A DNA stretch of 64,000 nucleotides from CAKSQL01 sp045649415 (lineage in GTDB: Bacteria; Bacillota; Clostridia; UBA1381): NCBI GenBank assembly GCA_045649415.1, contig JAZRPY010000024.1, positions 40,220 through 104,219 of the forward strand, given 5' to 3'. The translations under genes and the position numbers were made by a program. Of the stretch, positions 8,825-17,565 are shown one piece after another (the first letter of the stretch is position 1; each line of letters begins with the position of its first letter). The notes under the pieces were generated by a model that saw only the letters and a program-made list of their open reading frames with translations, did no database searches and was not told where the DNA came from.

Positions 8825-10231
8825 TTATTTATCTTCCACCAATCTGTCTCCTATTTTATATACATCTCCTGCTCCCATGGTAAACAAAATGTCACCCTCG
8901 GAAAGCTCCTTTTTTAAATAATCATAAACCACATCAAAGCTTTCCATATACTTTGCATTCACGCCTCTGTTGGCAATCTGCCTTGCTAACTCTGATGAAC
9001 GGGTTACTCCGTCATATACCTCACGGGCTGCAAATATATCTATCACAATAAGCTCGTCTGCATCGTCAAAGGCTTCCAAAAATCTGTCCCACAACGCTTT
9101 TGTTCTTGAATATGTGTGAGGTTGGAAAATGCAATATAGCTTGTTATATTCAAGCTTTACTGCAGTTGACAAGGTAGCCTTGATTTCAGTGGGATGATGG
9201 GCATAATCGTCAATAACCAATGCACCATTCACCATACCCTTTTTCTCAAAACGCCTGTGAACACCTGTGTAGGTTTCAATTCCACGAGCCGCAGTATCAC
9301 AATCTATTCCAAGCTCACGGCACACTGCTATTGCTGCCAATGCATTCTTAACATTATGCTCTCCTGGTACCTTTAATTTTATGTGACAACAAAAATCATT
9401 TCTAAAATAAATGTCAAACTCACCCATACCATTATCATAAACTATATTTTTAGGATAATAGTCAAATTTCTTCGACATTCCATAATAATATACCTTCAAA
9501 TCCTCGTCCTTTAATGTCTTTCTCACATTGTCGTCATCACCACAGGCAATAACCACACCGTTTTCCCCTGTGAGTCTTGCAAAGGCTCTGAAGCTTTCAA
9601 TTATCTCATCTATACCACTAAAAAAGTCAAGATGGTCCTCTTCTATATTGGTTATAAGGGCAATTGTGGGATAGAATTTCAAAAAACTGTTTGTGTATTC
9701 ACAAGCCTCGGTAACAAAAATTTCCTTGCCACCCACCTTCATATTTCCACCAATCAGGTCAAGCTCTCCACCAATGCTTATTGTTGGGTCAACATCTGCA
9801 CCCACAAGAGCATGGGCGATCATAGAGGTGGTTGAGGTTTTTCCATGAGTTCCAGAAACTCCCACTGCATTTTTGTATAGCTTCATCAATGCGCCTAAGC
9901 ACTCTGCTCTGTCGATTGCTTTAATGCCTGCTTTTCTGGCATAGGAAAGCTCAGGATTGTCGTTATGCACAGCAGCAGTATATACCACCAAATCTGCACC
10001 CTTCACATTTTCCTCATCATGTCCTATATATACCTTTATTCCCATATCCTCAAGCTTACAGGTTATATGTGAATCACTTCTGTCCGAACCGGTCACAACA
10101 TAATTATTCTTAATCATCACCTGAGCCAGACCACTCATACTTATTCCACCGATTCCGATGAAATGTATATGCGCATTTTTCGCCAGCTCTGACATGTCAA
10201 ATCTGCTCATATCCTTCAAACATCCCTTCAT
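8825..10231 (-). CDS. murC: UDP-N-acetylmuramate--L-alanine ligase MurC
   Basis: Cytoplasmic ATP-dependent ligase that adds L-Ala to UDP-MurNAc, the first amino acid of the wall peptide. The Rossmann-like start HFIGIGGISMSGLAQ is at residues 23-37, the P-loop GVSGTHGKTSTTSM near 124, the central-domain motif NIEEDHLDFF near 190, and the ligand site DDYAHHPTEIKAT near 344. Length 468 is typical. The start is uncertain: ATG at 10231 has no clear ribosome site, while the in-frame ATG at 10210 has AAGG too close; I keep the longer form. First gene of the minus-strand operon. Confidence 0.96.
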   Translation of the reverse strand: MKGCLKDMSRFDMSELAKNAHIHFIGIGGISMSGLAQVMIKNNYVVTGSDRSDSHITCKLEDMGIKVYIGHDEENVKGADLVVYTAAVHNDNPELSYARKAGIKAIDRAECLGALMKLYKNAVGVSGTHGKTSTTSMIAHALVGADVDPTISIGGELDLIGGNMKVGGKEIFVTEACEYTNSFLKFYPTIALITNIEEDHLDFFSGIDEIIESFRAFARLTGENGVVIACGDDDNVRKTLKDEDLKVYYYGMSKKFDYYPKNIVYDNGMGEFDIYFRNDFCCHIKLKVPGEHNVKNALAAIAVCRELGIDCDTAARGIETYTGVHRRFEKKGMVNGALVIDDYAHHPTEIKATLSTAVKLEYNKLYCIFQPHTYSRTKALWDRFLEAFDDADELIVIDIFAAREVYDGVTRSSELARQIANRGVNAKYMESFDVVYDYLKKELSEGDILFTMGAGDVYKIGDRLVEDK

Positions 10232-10454
10232 TTTTTGCTGGTTTTATTATTGTATTGGATATACGCCAAAATGTATCTTTAATATATAGATTTTATCCAT
10301 AAAAATCATAAAGTAGGTACAACTACTCAATGGTATTATATAACTATTCATTCCCAAATAAAATATATTTTCCCAAAATGTTATATAATTGTAATTTTAT
10401 TATGCACAATTTACAAAATTATTGATAATAAAAAAAGAATTTTACTAAAAGTTA
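10232..10454. other. AT-rich divergent intergenic region without a gene
   Basis: No open frame with a ribosome site, no stable hairpin and no convincing murC promoter could be found; it separates the divergent murC and spoVG units. Confidence 0.5.
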
Positions 10455-10483
10455 TTGACAAATTGCATTTTTTCCTATATTAT
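10455..10483 (+). promoter_or_regulatory. Promoter of spoVG
   Basis: TTGACA (10455-10460), 17 bases, TATTAT (10478-10483). This gives a leader of about 175 bases before the TTG start. I did not recognise a sigma-H type promoter, which drives spoVG in Bacillus. Confidence 0.6.
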
Positions 10484-10665
10484 ATAATGTAGATATATAT
10501 GAAGCGTCATCTTTTGTTAGGCAGAAATTTGGCGTTTTTTAATGATGTAAATTTGAATATTCTGTTTATGTTTGCATCATACTAAGTTAAGGCAAGACCT
10601 TTGGATACATTCACTTCAAGACATTACACTGCACGGGCATTGCCAAATGGAAGGTGGTGAATTCC

Positions 10666-10941
10666 TTGGAGATTACCGATATCAGAATCAAAAAAATTAC
10701 TTCAGAAGGAAAAATGAAGGCAGTCGTATCAGTTACCTTTGATAATGCTTTCGTAGTACATGATATCAAAATCATAGAGGGACAAGACAAGTTGTTTACT
10801 GCTATGCCTAGCAGGAAAACACCCGATAATGAATTTAAAGATATCGCACATCCTATCAACAGTCAGATGCGTGAGCTTTTAGAAAAAGCTATTTTAAAAG
10901 CATATGACGAATATGTTGAGCCAGAAACCACAGAAGAATAA
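10666..10941 (+). CDS. spoVG: Septation/sporulation regulator SpoVG
   Basis: Small RNA/DNA-binding regulator of septum formation, sporulation and surface properties. The protein reads LEITDIRIKKITSEGKMKAV, with FVVHDIKIIEG and MPSRKTPDNEFKDIAHPIN further on; these are the family hallmarks. I choose TTG at 10666, which follows GGTGGTG at 6-base spacing and gives the canonical N-terminus with 91 residues; the in-frame GTG at 10654 would sit inside the ribosome site. Monocistronic, with a strong terminator directly after. Confidence 0.95.
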   Translation: MEITDIRIKKITSEGKMKAVVSVTFDNAFVVHDIKIIEGQDKLFTAMPSRKTPDNEFKDIAHPINSQMRELLEKAILKAYDEYVEPETTEE

Positions 10942-10950
10942 TTCATAATC

Positions 10951-10994
10951 AAAAAAGAAGTATTTTGCAATGTACTGCAAAATACTTCTTTTTT
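10951..10994. terminator. Bidirectional terminator between spoVG and lepA
   Basis: Perfect 19-pair stem (arms 10951-10969 and 10976-10994), loop ATGTAC, with A and T runs at both ends. The lepA stop codon overlaps its right end. Confidence 0.9.
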
Positions 10995-12796
10995 TATGTG
11001 TCTAATTTCAAAACTGACATAAATGCTTCCTGTGGCACTTCTATATTGCCCACCTGTCGCATACGCTTCTTTCCTTCCTTTTGCTTTTCCAACAGCTTCT
11101 TCTTTCTTGTGATATCACCACCATAGCACTTGGCAAGAACATCCTTCCTTAGTGCTTTAACAGTTTCACGGGCAATTATTTTGTTCCCAATTGCTGCCTG
11201 AATGGGTATTTCAAATAGTTGTCTTGGAATTGATTCCTTTAATTTTTCTGCCATTTTTCTACCTCTTGTGTAGGAACTATCTTTATGCACTATAAAGGAC
11301 AAAGCATCAACAACATCCCCATTTAGAAGCATATCAAGCTTCACCAAATCAGAACGACGATATTCGGTTAGCTCATAATCAAAGGAGGCATATCCCTTTG
11401 TTCTTGACTTTAACGCATCAAAGAAATCATATATAATTTCATTTAATGGAAGCTCATAGAAAATCTGTGCCCTTGTTTCCTCCATATAGGTCATATTCTT
11501 GAATATGCCTCGTCTTTCCTGACAAAGCTCCATAACATTTCCCACATAGTCAACAGGCACCATTATGTCTGCTTTAACCATAGGCTCTTCCATATAATTT
11601 ATTTCGGTCATTGGTGGCAGATTGGTGGGGTTGTCCACCATTACCACATCTCCATTGGTTTTATAGACCTTATATATAACACTTGGTGCAGTTGTAACCA
11701 AATCAAGATTATATTCTCTTTCCAACCTCTCCTGAATGATTTCCATATGAAGAAGTCCTAAAAATCCACATCTGAAGCCAAAGCCAAGAGCGATTGAGGT
11801 TTCTGCCTCGAACATAAGAGATGCATCATTTAACTGTAGCTTTAATAACGCCTCTCTTAAGTCATTATATTGTGCTCCGTCTGCAGGATATATTCCACAA
11901 TAAACCATTGGATTTACCTTTTTATATCCCGGTAACGGTTCTGTTGCAGGGTTCTTAGCATTTGTTATTGTATCACCCACACGAGTGTCCTGAATATTTT
12001 TTATACTTGCAGCAATATATCCTACCTCGCCTGCAGAAAGTGTATCCTTTGGGATTAACTCGTTAGGGCTTAAAACTCCTACCTCTACCACATCAAATTC
12101 TGCCTTTGTCTGCATCATTCGGATTGTGTCCCCTACCTTAACAGTTCCCTCCTTGACTCTTATATATACTATAACTCCACGATAGCTATCATAGTATGAG
12201 TCAAATATCAATGCCTGTAACGGTGCTTTTTCATCACCCACAGGTGCCGGAATTTTATTTACTATATGCTCAAGGACCTCCTCCACATTCTGTCCTGTCT
12301 TTGCAGAAATTCTTGGTGCGTCCTCTGCAGGAATTCCAATAATATCCTCAATTTCACGAATAGCATTTTCAGGTTGCGCTGAGGGAAGGTCGATTTTATT
12401 AACAACAGGCACTACCTCTAAGTTGTGGTCAATAGCAAGATATGTGTTTGCAAGAGTCTGCGCCTCTATTCCCTGAGATGCATCAACAATCAGTATTGCA
12501 CCCTCACAGGCAGCAAGACTTCTTGACACTTCATAGTTAAAGTCCACATGTCCTGGTGTGTCAATCAGGTTGAGGATATATTCCTCACCATCCTTGGCCT
12601 TATATCGCAATCGTACTGCGTGCGCCTTGATGGTTATACCTCTCTCCCTCTCCAAATCCATATTATCTAATAGCTGCTCCTCCATATCCCTGTCTGCAAC
12701 CTCACCTGTTAGCTCTAAAAGTCGGTCTGCCAGAGTGGATTTACCATGGTCTATATGAGCAATTATACAAAAATTTCTTATCTTCTCTTGTGACAT
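10994..12796 (-). CDS. lepA: Elongation factor 4 (LepA)
   Basis: Translational GTPase that binds post-translocation ribosomes and promotes back-translocation or assembly quality control. G1 is AHIDHGKSTL (residues 13-22), the G2/switch I region RERGITIKA (about 48-56), G3 DTPGHVDF (about 78-85), and G4 NKID (about 132). The LepA-specific C-terminal domain ends QVGNIEVPQEAFMSVLKLDT (residues 581-600). 600 residues is the standard length. It lies downstream of spoIIP but is separated from it by a 300-base palindromic repeat array. Confidence 0.98.
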   Translation of the reverse strand: MSQEKIRNFCIIAHIDHGKSTLADRLLELTGEVADRDMEEQLLDNMDLERERGITIKAHAVRLRYKAKDGEEYILNLIDTPGHVDFNYEVSRSLAACEGAILIVDASQGIEAQTLANTYLAIDHNLEVVPVVNKIDLPSAQPENAIREIEDIIGIPAEDAPRISAKTGQNVEEVLEHIVNKIPAPVGDEKAPLQALIFDSYYDSYRGVIVYIRVKEGTVKVGDTIRMMQTKAEFDVVEVGVLSPNELIPKDTLSAGEVGYIAASIKNIQDTRVGDTITNAKNPATEPLPGYKKVNPMVYCGIYPADGAQYNDLREALLKLQLNDASLMFEAETSIALGFGFRCGFLGLLHMEIIQERLEREYNLDLVTTAPSVIYKVYKTNGDVVMVDNPTNLPPMTEINYMEEPMVKADIMVPVDYVGNVMELCQERRGIFKNMTYMEETRAQIFYELPLNEIIYDFFDALKSRTKGYASFDYELTEYRRSDLVKLDMLLNGDVVDALSFIVHKDSSYTRGRKMAEKLKESIPRQLFEIPIQAAIGNKIIARETVKALRKDVLAKCYGGDITRKKKLLEKQKEGKKRMRQVGNIEVPQEAFMSVLKLDT

Positions 12797-12863
12797 ATTT
12801 CTCTCCCGATTAGTTATTTAGATATGATTTACATTTATTATATAAAGAGTTCGTAATTTAGAT

Positions 12864-13075
12864 GCTAATCGCATTAGCGATATACTCGCTAACGCTCGCG
12901 CGATATATGTATCTCATAAATACGATATAACTTGTTCCTTATTGTGATACGATATAAATTCCTTTGTTCTCGTTGCGAAGCAACATATCGCACCATAAGG
13001 TATATCGTGCACAAAGTACATATCGCAAATTCCAAATGGAATTTATATCGCCGAGTTTAATCCTCGATTAAACTC
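12864..13075. repeat. Palindromic repeat array of CGATAT/ATATCG hairpins
   Basis: A non-coding block of about 210 bases between lepA and spoIIP built of small inverted repeats. CGATAT occurs at 12878, 12901, 12923 and 12950 and its complement ATATCG at 12985, 13002, 13020 and 13045, so four forward copies are mirrored by four reverse copies. Individual stems include GCTAAT/ATTAGC (12864-12878), GTTG/CAAC (12972-12984), AAATTCCA/TGGAATTT (13027-13044) and a perfect ten-pair stem GAGTTTAATC/GATTAAACTC (13053-13075). This resembles REP/BIME-like composite elements. No open frame with a ribosome site is present. Confidence 0.75.
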
Positions 13076-13100
13076 ATTATACCACAAATTTTTCTAATTG

Positions 13101-14219
13101 TCACTCATTTTTTTCGAACAGCCTCGCAATAACCCTTGCCATACATTCTCCACCCCTTATTGCCTCCTCAATAGTGTTCCCGTTTGAGCCTACCTCTATT
13201 ATAATACTTCCTGTGCTTAACTGCTGATTGAACCGTTCCTCTCTTATGATTATAGGTCGCATCAATCCCGGATACATTTCATTCGCAAGACTTTGAAGCT
13301 TTAATGCAAGCTTTAAGTTTTCCTGCCATTTATCGTGGGAGAGCAATGCATTTGAGCCGATAACGAACATACATTGTGCCACCTTTTCATCCTCTATGTC
13401 AGAAACCACCTTCACCTTAGTTCCGTCGTCCTTGGTTATTCCATCACGGTGTACATCCAACAAAAGCTTAATCCCCTTTTCCTCCGATATATTTTTCTTA
13501 GCAGTTGCCATTGACCTTTCATATGCTCCGTTATAGGAGGGATAATCGTGAACAGTTGTATCGTGAATGGTTTTATAACCTTCCTTTTCCAACACTTTTT
13601 TCATCGCCTTGCCAACTGCAGAAATATTTTTTTCATTATCCAGATTTCTGTCAGGACTTCCGATTATATATGTATTATTCTCTCCTTCTGTGAAGCTTTC
13701 GGTGGTGTGGGTGTGGAATATCAAAATCTGTGGCGCGCTCCCCTTTTTAATACTGTACTCAAGAGGCTTTGAAACAAGGCTCATAGCATCAATTGAAATG
13801 TCGGTAAGGTTTGATATTTTCATATCCCCTGAAATTTTTCTCTCCTCAACAACCTTTGTTTCCTGCACCTGTTCTTTCTCTTTTTCTTCCTCCCTAACCT
13901 TCACAGGCTTAATATATTCCTCCGAAAGCATAGGAGAATAGCTTTTAATTATGGTGTTGGTTTTTTCTATATCAAAGCCAACCATAGCCACTGCTATATC
14001 CCTTAGTGAAATTTTGGTATCCTCATTATGAAGTTGGCTTGCTATTATTGTTTTATAAAAGCTGTCCGACATCACAAGTCTTTGAGGCTCGTCTTTTTTG
14101 CTTCCATTCAAAAAAAATCCCACCACTATAAGCATAATCCATATAGCAACAGAGATTGAAAGTTTCACTTTTCTTGTCGATATTATAATAGCCCTAAAGC
14201 TTGTCTTTTTAATTCTCAC
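13101..14219 (-). CDS. spoIIP: Stage II sporulation protein P, peptidoglycan hydrolase
   Basis: Membrane-anchored amidase/endopeptidase that, with SpoIID and SpoIIM, thins septal wall to drive forespore engulfment. A single membrane segment spans about residues 20-40 (ISVAIWIMLIVVGFFLNG). An acidic, Lys/Glu-rich linker follows (about 108-130). The C-terminal SpoIIP/amidase-3-like domain begins at about 165 with LIFHTHTTESF (zinc His), continues with LLLDVHRDG (about 250) and ends with STGSIIIEVGSNGNT (about 337), carrying the catalytic Glu. 372 residues is usual. Presence of this gene indicates an endospore former. Confidence 0.94.
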   Translation of the reverse strand: MRIKKTSFRAIIISTRKVKLSISVAIWIMLIVVGFFLNGSKKDEPQRLVMSDSFYKTIIASQLHNEDTKISLRDIAVAMVGFDIEKTNTIIKSYSPMLSEEYIKPVKVREEEKEKEQVQETKVVEERKISGDMKISNLTDISIDAMSLVSKPLEYSIKKGSAPQILIFHTHTTESFTEGENNTYIIGSPDRNLDNEKNISAVGKAMKKVLEKEGYKTIHDTTVHDYPSYNGAYERSMATAKKNISEEKGIKLLLDVHRDGITKDDGTKVKVVSDIEDEKVAQCMFVIGSNALLSHDKWQENLKLALKLQSLANEMYPGLMRPIIIREERFNQQLSTGSIIIEVGSNGNTIEEAIRGGECMARVIARLFEKNE

Positions 14220-14297
14220 CTTTGTGCCCTTCCTTTTTATTAGTTCGTATATTCTATCCTACTAAAAAGAGTCACAAATTATGCTTTAATATATCAA

Positions 14298-14331
14298 AAA
14301 GGATGCGAAGATTTTCTCGCATCCTTTCTTT
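14298..14331 (-). terminator. Terminator of the dnaJ-hisD-hisB unit
   Basis: On the minus strand an 11-pair stem (AAAGGATGCGA, arms 14298-14308 and 14317-14327) lies directly after the hisB-like stop codon; the T run on the minus strand is short, followed by TGATATATT. Confidence 0.7.
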
Positions 14332-14332
14332 T

Positions 14333-14950
14333 TTATTCAATTATCCATTCAATTTTCCCTGCAACGCCACTTGTTTTACCTTTTCTTGACTCGTCAATCA
14401 TAAAAACTCTGTTCAATGCAGAACCAATGCTTCTGAATACCGCCTCCCAGATATGATGTCCGTTAACTCCTCTTTCCACATCAATCTGCAAGGTACAACA
14501 AGCACCCTGTACAAATCCGTCCAGAAAGGTTTCCAAATCCTCAGAATCCATTCCCTCCACCTGCTTTTTAATTTCAAGTCCGTGATAGTCTATGTCTATG
14601 TAGGCTCTGCTTTCAAAGCTGATTGCAGTTTCTGCTCTTGCCTCATCAATTATTCCTATTGCATCGCCATAGCCATATGCTCCGTCTGTACGCTTTATAT
14701 ATTCAGCACAAGCCTTTCCCAAAGCCATACCCAAGTCCTCACATATAACATGAGAAAGATTGAATTGCGCAAGCTTGCAGTCCACCTCAATATTGAAATT
14801 TCCTCTCCACGCTATATGCTCAAGCATATGATTTAAAAATGGAATTGGTGTGTTTATTCTGTCACGATAATCAGCCTTAACAGGTGACATATCCAACACA
14901 ACTGACATCTGAGATTCAGTAGTTTTTCTGATAACATTTATCTGTTCCAT
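14333..14950 (-). CDS. Divergent HisB-like (imidazoleglycerol-phosphate dehydratase family) protein
   Basis: 205 residues, the length of a single-domain HisB dehydratase, with the family frame recognisable: PFLNHMLEHIAWRG (37-50), a cognate of FLDHMLDQIARHG, and NGHHIWEAVF (163-172), a cognate of NDHHIIEALF. Key positions differ. The metal motif DHHTVED reads SHVICED (66-72), losing the second His, and the LH of the later metal-binding strand reads LQI (154-156). The strand motif SGRPYL reads ESRAYI. Known HisB enzymes need these His residues to hold two Mn ions, so ordinary imidazoleglycerol-phosphate dehydration is doubtful. It lies 21 bases after the HisD-like gene and no other histidine gene is nearby. 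A related but changed substrate is the likeliest reading; loss of catalysis is possible. Confidence 0.75.
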   Translation of the reverse strand: MEQINVIRKTTESQMSVVLDMSPVKADYRDRINTPIPFLNHMLEHIAWRGNFNIEVDCKLAQFNLSHVICEDLGMALGKACAEYIKRTDGAYGYGDAIGIIDEARAETAISFESRAYIDIDYHGLEIKKQVEGMDSEDLETFLDGFVQGACCTLQIDVERGVNGHHIWEAVFRSIGSALNRVFMIDESRKGKTSGVAGKIEWIIE

Positions 14951-14971
14951 CCGAAAAGCTCCCCTCTTTAA

Positions 14972-16270
14972 TTATTTTCTATCTTTAACTGCCAGACCAT
15001 GAGTGTCAAAGCCTTCAAACTCTGCAAACTTCTGAGCGTGTTTTCTAACATGCTCGAAGCCTTCCTTTGAAGCATATCCAACTGAAGAACGCTTCAAAAA
15101 GTCCATTACTGACACACTTGAATAGGTTTTTGCAAATCCACCTGTTGGAAGAATTGCATTTGGTCCCAACACAAAGTTACACAAGGTAACAGGTGTGTAG
15201 TCACCAAGCAGGATTTCACCTGCATTTTTAATCAACGGCAAGACCTCAAAAGGATTTTTAGTCATTACCTCCATATGCTCAGGAGCATAGTCATTCACAA
15301 ATCTAATTGACTCCTCAAGCGAATCTGTTAATATAACACCACCATAGGTTTGATAGTTGGTTGTTATAAAGCTTCTTCTCTGTTCAGAAATCTTCTCAAG
15401 CTGTGCATTCATAATAGGAATCACCTTGTCCACAAGCTCCTTTGAGTGTGTTACCAATAGTGCTGCACTGTCAGGTCCGTGCTCTGCCTCTATCATCCAG
15501 TCAAGAGCAGCTTTATGTGGGTCTGCAGTTTCGTCACAAAGGATTATTACCTCACTGGGTCCTGCAGGAAGTCCTGCATCTATATGGCTTGCCAAAACTC
15601 TTTTAGCTGCAGTTGCATAGCTATTTCCAGGGCCTATAATCTTGTGGCACTTAGGGATGGTTTCAGTTCCATAGGCAACTGCTGCCACAGCCTGAATTCC
15701 ACCCACCTTATATATTTCGTCTATTCCAATTATCTTTGCTGCTGCCAAAATTGCATCGTCAACCTTGCCCTCAGCATTTGGTGGTGTAACAACAACAATT
15801 CTTGGCACTTTTGCAACAACTGCAGGAATACCAAGCATACACAAAACTGACGGGAAGCTTCCCTTTCCGTGAGGAACATACAGGCACACATCCACGATTG
15901 GAGTAGTTTTTTCGCCTACCATAAGTCCTTTATCCACCATAGTGAACCACATTTCCTCAGGCAACTGCTTTTCATGGAAATCGTAGATGTTTTTATATGC
16001 ATACTCAATTGCGGCACGAGTTTCTGCATCACAATTATTGTAGCCCTCTTCAATTTCCTCCTTAGTTACCTTCATTTCCTCACTTGTGAGCTTGACATGG
16101 TCAAACTTTTCAGTATATTCCAACACTGCCTTATCACCACGAGCCTTGATGTCATTTGAAACCTCAGTTGCCACCTTCATCTGCTCGGTGATATCAAGCT
16201 CTGCTCTACGCATTATAAAATCATACTTTTCCTTTGTCATTTCAGACAACTTGTAGATATTCGGTTGCAT
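14972..16270 (-). CDS. Divergent HisD-like (histidinol dehydrogenase family) NAD-dependent dehydrogenase
   Basis: 432 residues, full HisD length. Family motifs are clear: VGGIQAVAAVAYGTETIP (189-206), IIGPGNSYATAAK (211-223), AGPSEVIILCDE (236-247) and the catalytic pair in APEHMEV (E331, H332). Compared with E. coli HisD numbering as I recall it, zinc ligand Q259 is E261 (IEAEHG), D360 is N365 (TLCNFV in place of AGDYAS), and substrate His367 is A372 (GPNAILPT in place of GTNHVLPT); H262 is kept as H264. HisD relatives with other substrates are known, such as the sulfopropanediol dehydrogenase HpsN. It follows dnaJ by 21 bases and precedes the HisB-like gene. True histidinol dehydrogenase activity is doubtful. 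Confidence 0.78.
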   Translation of the reverse strand: MQPNIYKLSEMTKEKYDFIMRRAELDITEQMKVATEVSNDIKARGDKAVLEYTEKFDHVKLTSEEMKVTKEEIEEGYNNCDAETRAAIEYAYKNIYDFHEKQLPEEMWFTMVDKGLMVGEKTTPIVDVCLYVPHGKGSFPSVLCMLGIPAVVAKVPRIVVVTPPNAEGKVDDAILAAAKIIGIDEIYKVGGIQAVAAVAYGTETIPKCHKIIGPGNSYATAAKRVLASHIDAGLPAGPSEVIILCDETADPHKAALDWMIEAEHGPDSAALLVTHSKELVDKVIPIMNAQLEKISEQRRSFITTNYQTYGGVILTDSLEESIRFVNDYAPEHMEVMTKNPFEVLPLIKNAGEILLGDYTPVTLCNFVLGPNAILPTGGFAKTYSSVSVMDFLKRSSVGYASKEGFEHVRKHAQKFAEFEGFDTHGLAVKDRK

Positions 16271-16291
16271 TTTACCTTCCCCCTATACCAT

Positions 16292-17416
16292 TTACTTGAA
16301 TATATCCTTCATTTTGTCAAGAAAGCTTTTTTGCTTTTTATAGTTCTTACCCTCAGAAACGCTTTCAAATTCCTTCAAAAGCTCCTTTTGTTTCTGCGAC
16401 AACCCCTTCGGAATTTCTACCTCAATTTTAACGAACTGGTCACCACGATTTTTACTCCTGATATACGAAATACCTTTGCCCTTCAATCTGAACACAGCTC
16501 CCGGTTGAGTTCCCTCAGGTAAATCATATTCCACAAATCCGTCTAATGTTGGAACCTTTACCTTTGCTCCTAAGGTTGCTTGTGTGAAGGTGATTGGGAA
16601 ATCAATATACACATTATATCCGTCACGCTGGAACAAAGGATGTGACTTAACTCTTACAACTATCAATAAATCTCCGTTAGGACCACCTCTGTCACCCGGC
16701 TCACCCTTACCACTCAATTGCATAGTCTGTCCGTTGTCAATTCCGGCAGGAATATCTATTTCAACAGTTTTAGTCTGCCTAACCTTTCCTGTGCCTCTGC
16801 AATTGTTACATGGATCAGTTATAACACTTCCTGTTCCACCACATTGTGTACAGGTAGTTACATTGGTCATATATCCTAAAGGGGTTCTCGTCTGAGTTCT
16901 CACTTGTCCTGAGCCACCACATCTTGAACAGGTTTGTGGGCTTGTGCCTGCCTTTGCACCACTGCCACCACAAACAGTACACTTTTCCTGTTGAGTGAGG
17001 GTGATTTTCTTCTTGCAACCAAAAGCTGCCTCTTCAAAGGAGATGTCAACAACCTGCCTCACATCCTGACCTCTCACTGGGCCATTCCTTCGTCTGCCTC
17101 CACCGAAGCCACCGAAAATATCTCCGAATATGTCCCCAAAATCAAAGCCGTCAAAACCACCGAAGCCACCACCGGCACCAAAATTAGGATCAACTCCTGC
17201 ATGGCCATATTGGTCATACCTTGACTTTTTCTCAGCATCGGATAAAATTCCATAAGCCTCACTAAGCTCCTTGAATTTCGCCTCTGCCTCCTTGTCCCCG
17301 GGGTGCAGGTCAGGGTGATACTTTTTCGCTTCTTTTCTATATGCTTTTTTTATCTCGTCATCGGATGCATTTTTTGATACACCAAGGACTTCATAATAAT
17401 CTCTTTTTTCTGCCAA
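16292..17416 (-). CDS. dnaJ: Co-chaperone DnaJ (Hsp40)
   Basis: Stimulates DnaK ATPase and delivers unfolded clients. The J-domain is at the N-terminus (YYEVLGVSKNASDDEIKKAY, with HPD in KYHPDLHPGD). A Gly/Phe-rich stretch follows (about 72-105), then four CxxCxGxG zinc repeats (CTVCGGSG, CSRCGGSG, CTQCGGTG, CNNCRGTG; about 145-210) and the C-terminal client domain. I set the start at TTG 17416, which gives the canonical MAEKRDYYEVLG and has GGTG at 6 bases; GTG at 17425 lies inside that site. It has its own promoter and is separated from dnaK by a hairpin. Confidence 0.96.
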   Translation of the reverse strand: MAEKRDYYEVLGVSKNASDDEIKKAYRKEAKKYHPDLHPGDKEAEAKFKELSEAYGILSDAEKKSRYDQYGHAGVDPNFGAGGGFGGFDGFDFGDIFGDIFGGFGGGRRRNGPVRGQDVRQVVDISFEEAAFGCKKKITLTQQEKCTVCGGSGAKAGTSPQTCSRCGGSGQVRTQTRTPLGYMTNVTTCTQCGGTGSVITDPCNNCRGTGKVRQTKTVEIDIPAGIDNGQTMQLSGKGEPGDRGGPNGDLLIVVRVKSHPLFQRDGYNVYIDFPITFTQATLGAKVKVPTLDGFVEYDLPEGTQPGAVFRLKGKGISYIRSKNRGDQFVKIEVEIPKGLSQKQKELLKEFESVSEGKNYKKQKSFLDKMKDIFK

Positions 17417-17456
17417 TTTCTTCACCTACTAAGTAAACTTCAAAAAACACTTTTTC

Positions 17457-17485
17457 ATTATATCATATACGATAAAAATTGTAAA
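17457..17485 (-). promoter_or_regulatory. Promoter of the dnaJ-hisD-hisB unit
   Basis: Minus strand TTTACA (17485-17480), 17 bases, TATAAT (17462-17457) preceded by TGA, an extended -10. No CIRCE inverted repeat is present here, unlike the promoter ahead of hrcA. Confidence 0.75.
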
Positions 17486-17512
17486 GTGAATATATAAACA
17501 ATTTTTATTAAC

Positions 17513-17549
17513 AAAGATAGGCAAAACCCTTTAGATTTTGCCTATCTTT
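17513..17549 (-). terminator. Hairpin between dnaK and dnaJ
   Basis: Perfect 14-pair stem AAAGATAGGCAAAA with its complement (17513-17526 and 17536-17549). The T run on the minus strand is weak, so it may attenuate and not fully stop hrcA-grpE-dnaK transcripts; it could also stabilise the dnaK message end. Confidence 0.6.
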
Positions 17550-17565
17550 TATCATTCTTTAAGGA

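Noticed and set aside
14333..16270. Start of a histidine biosynthesis operon
   Set aside because: Only two genes, both with key residues altered, and flanked by dnaJ and spoIIP; no hisG, hisA, hisF, hisH, hisI or hisC nearby.
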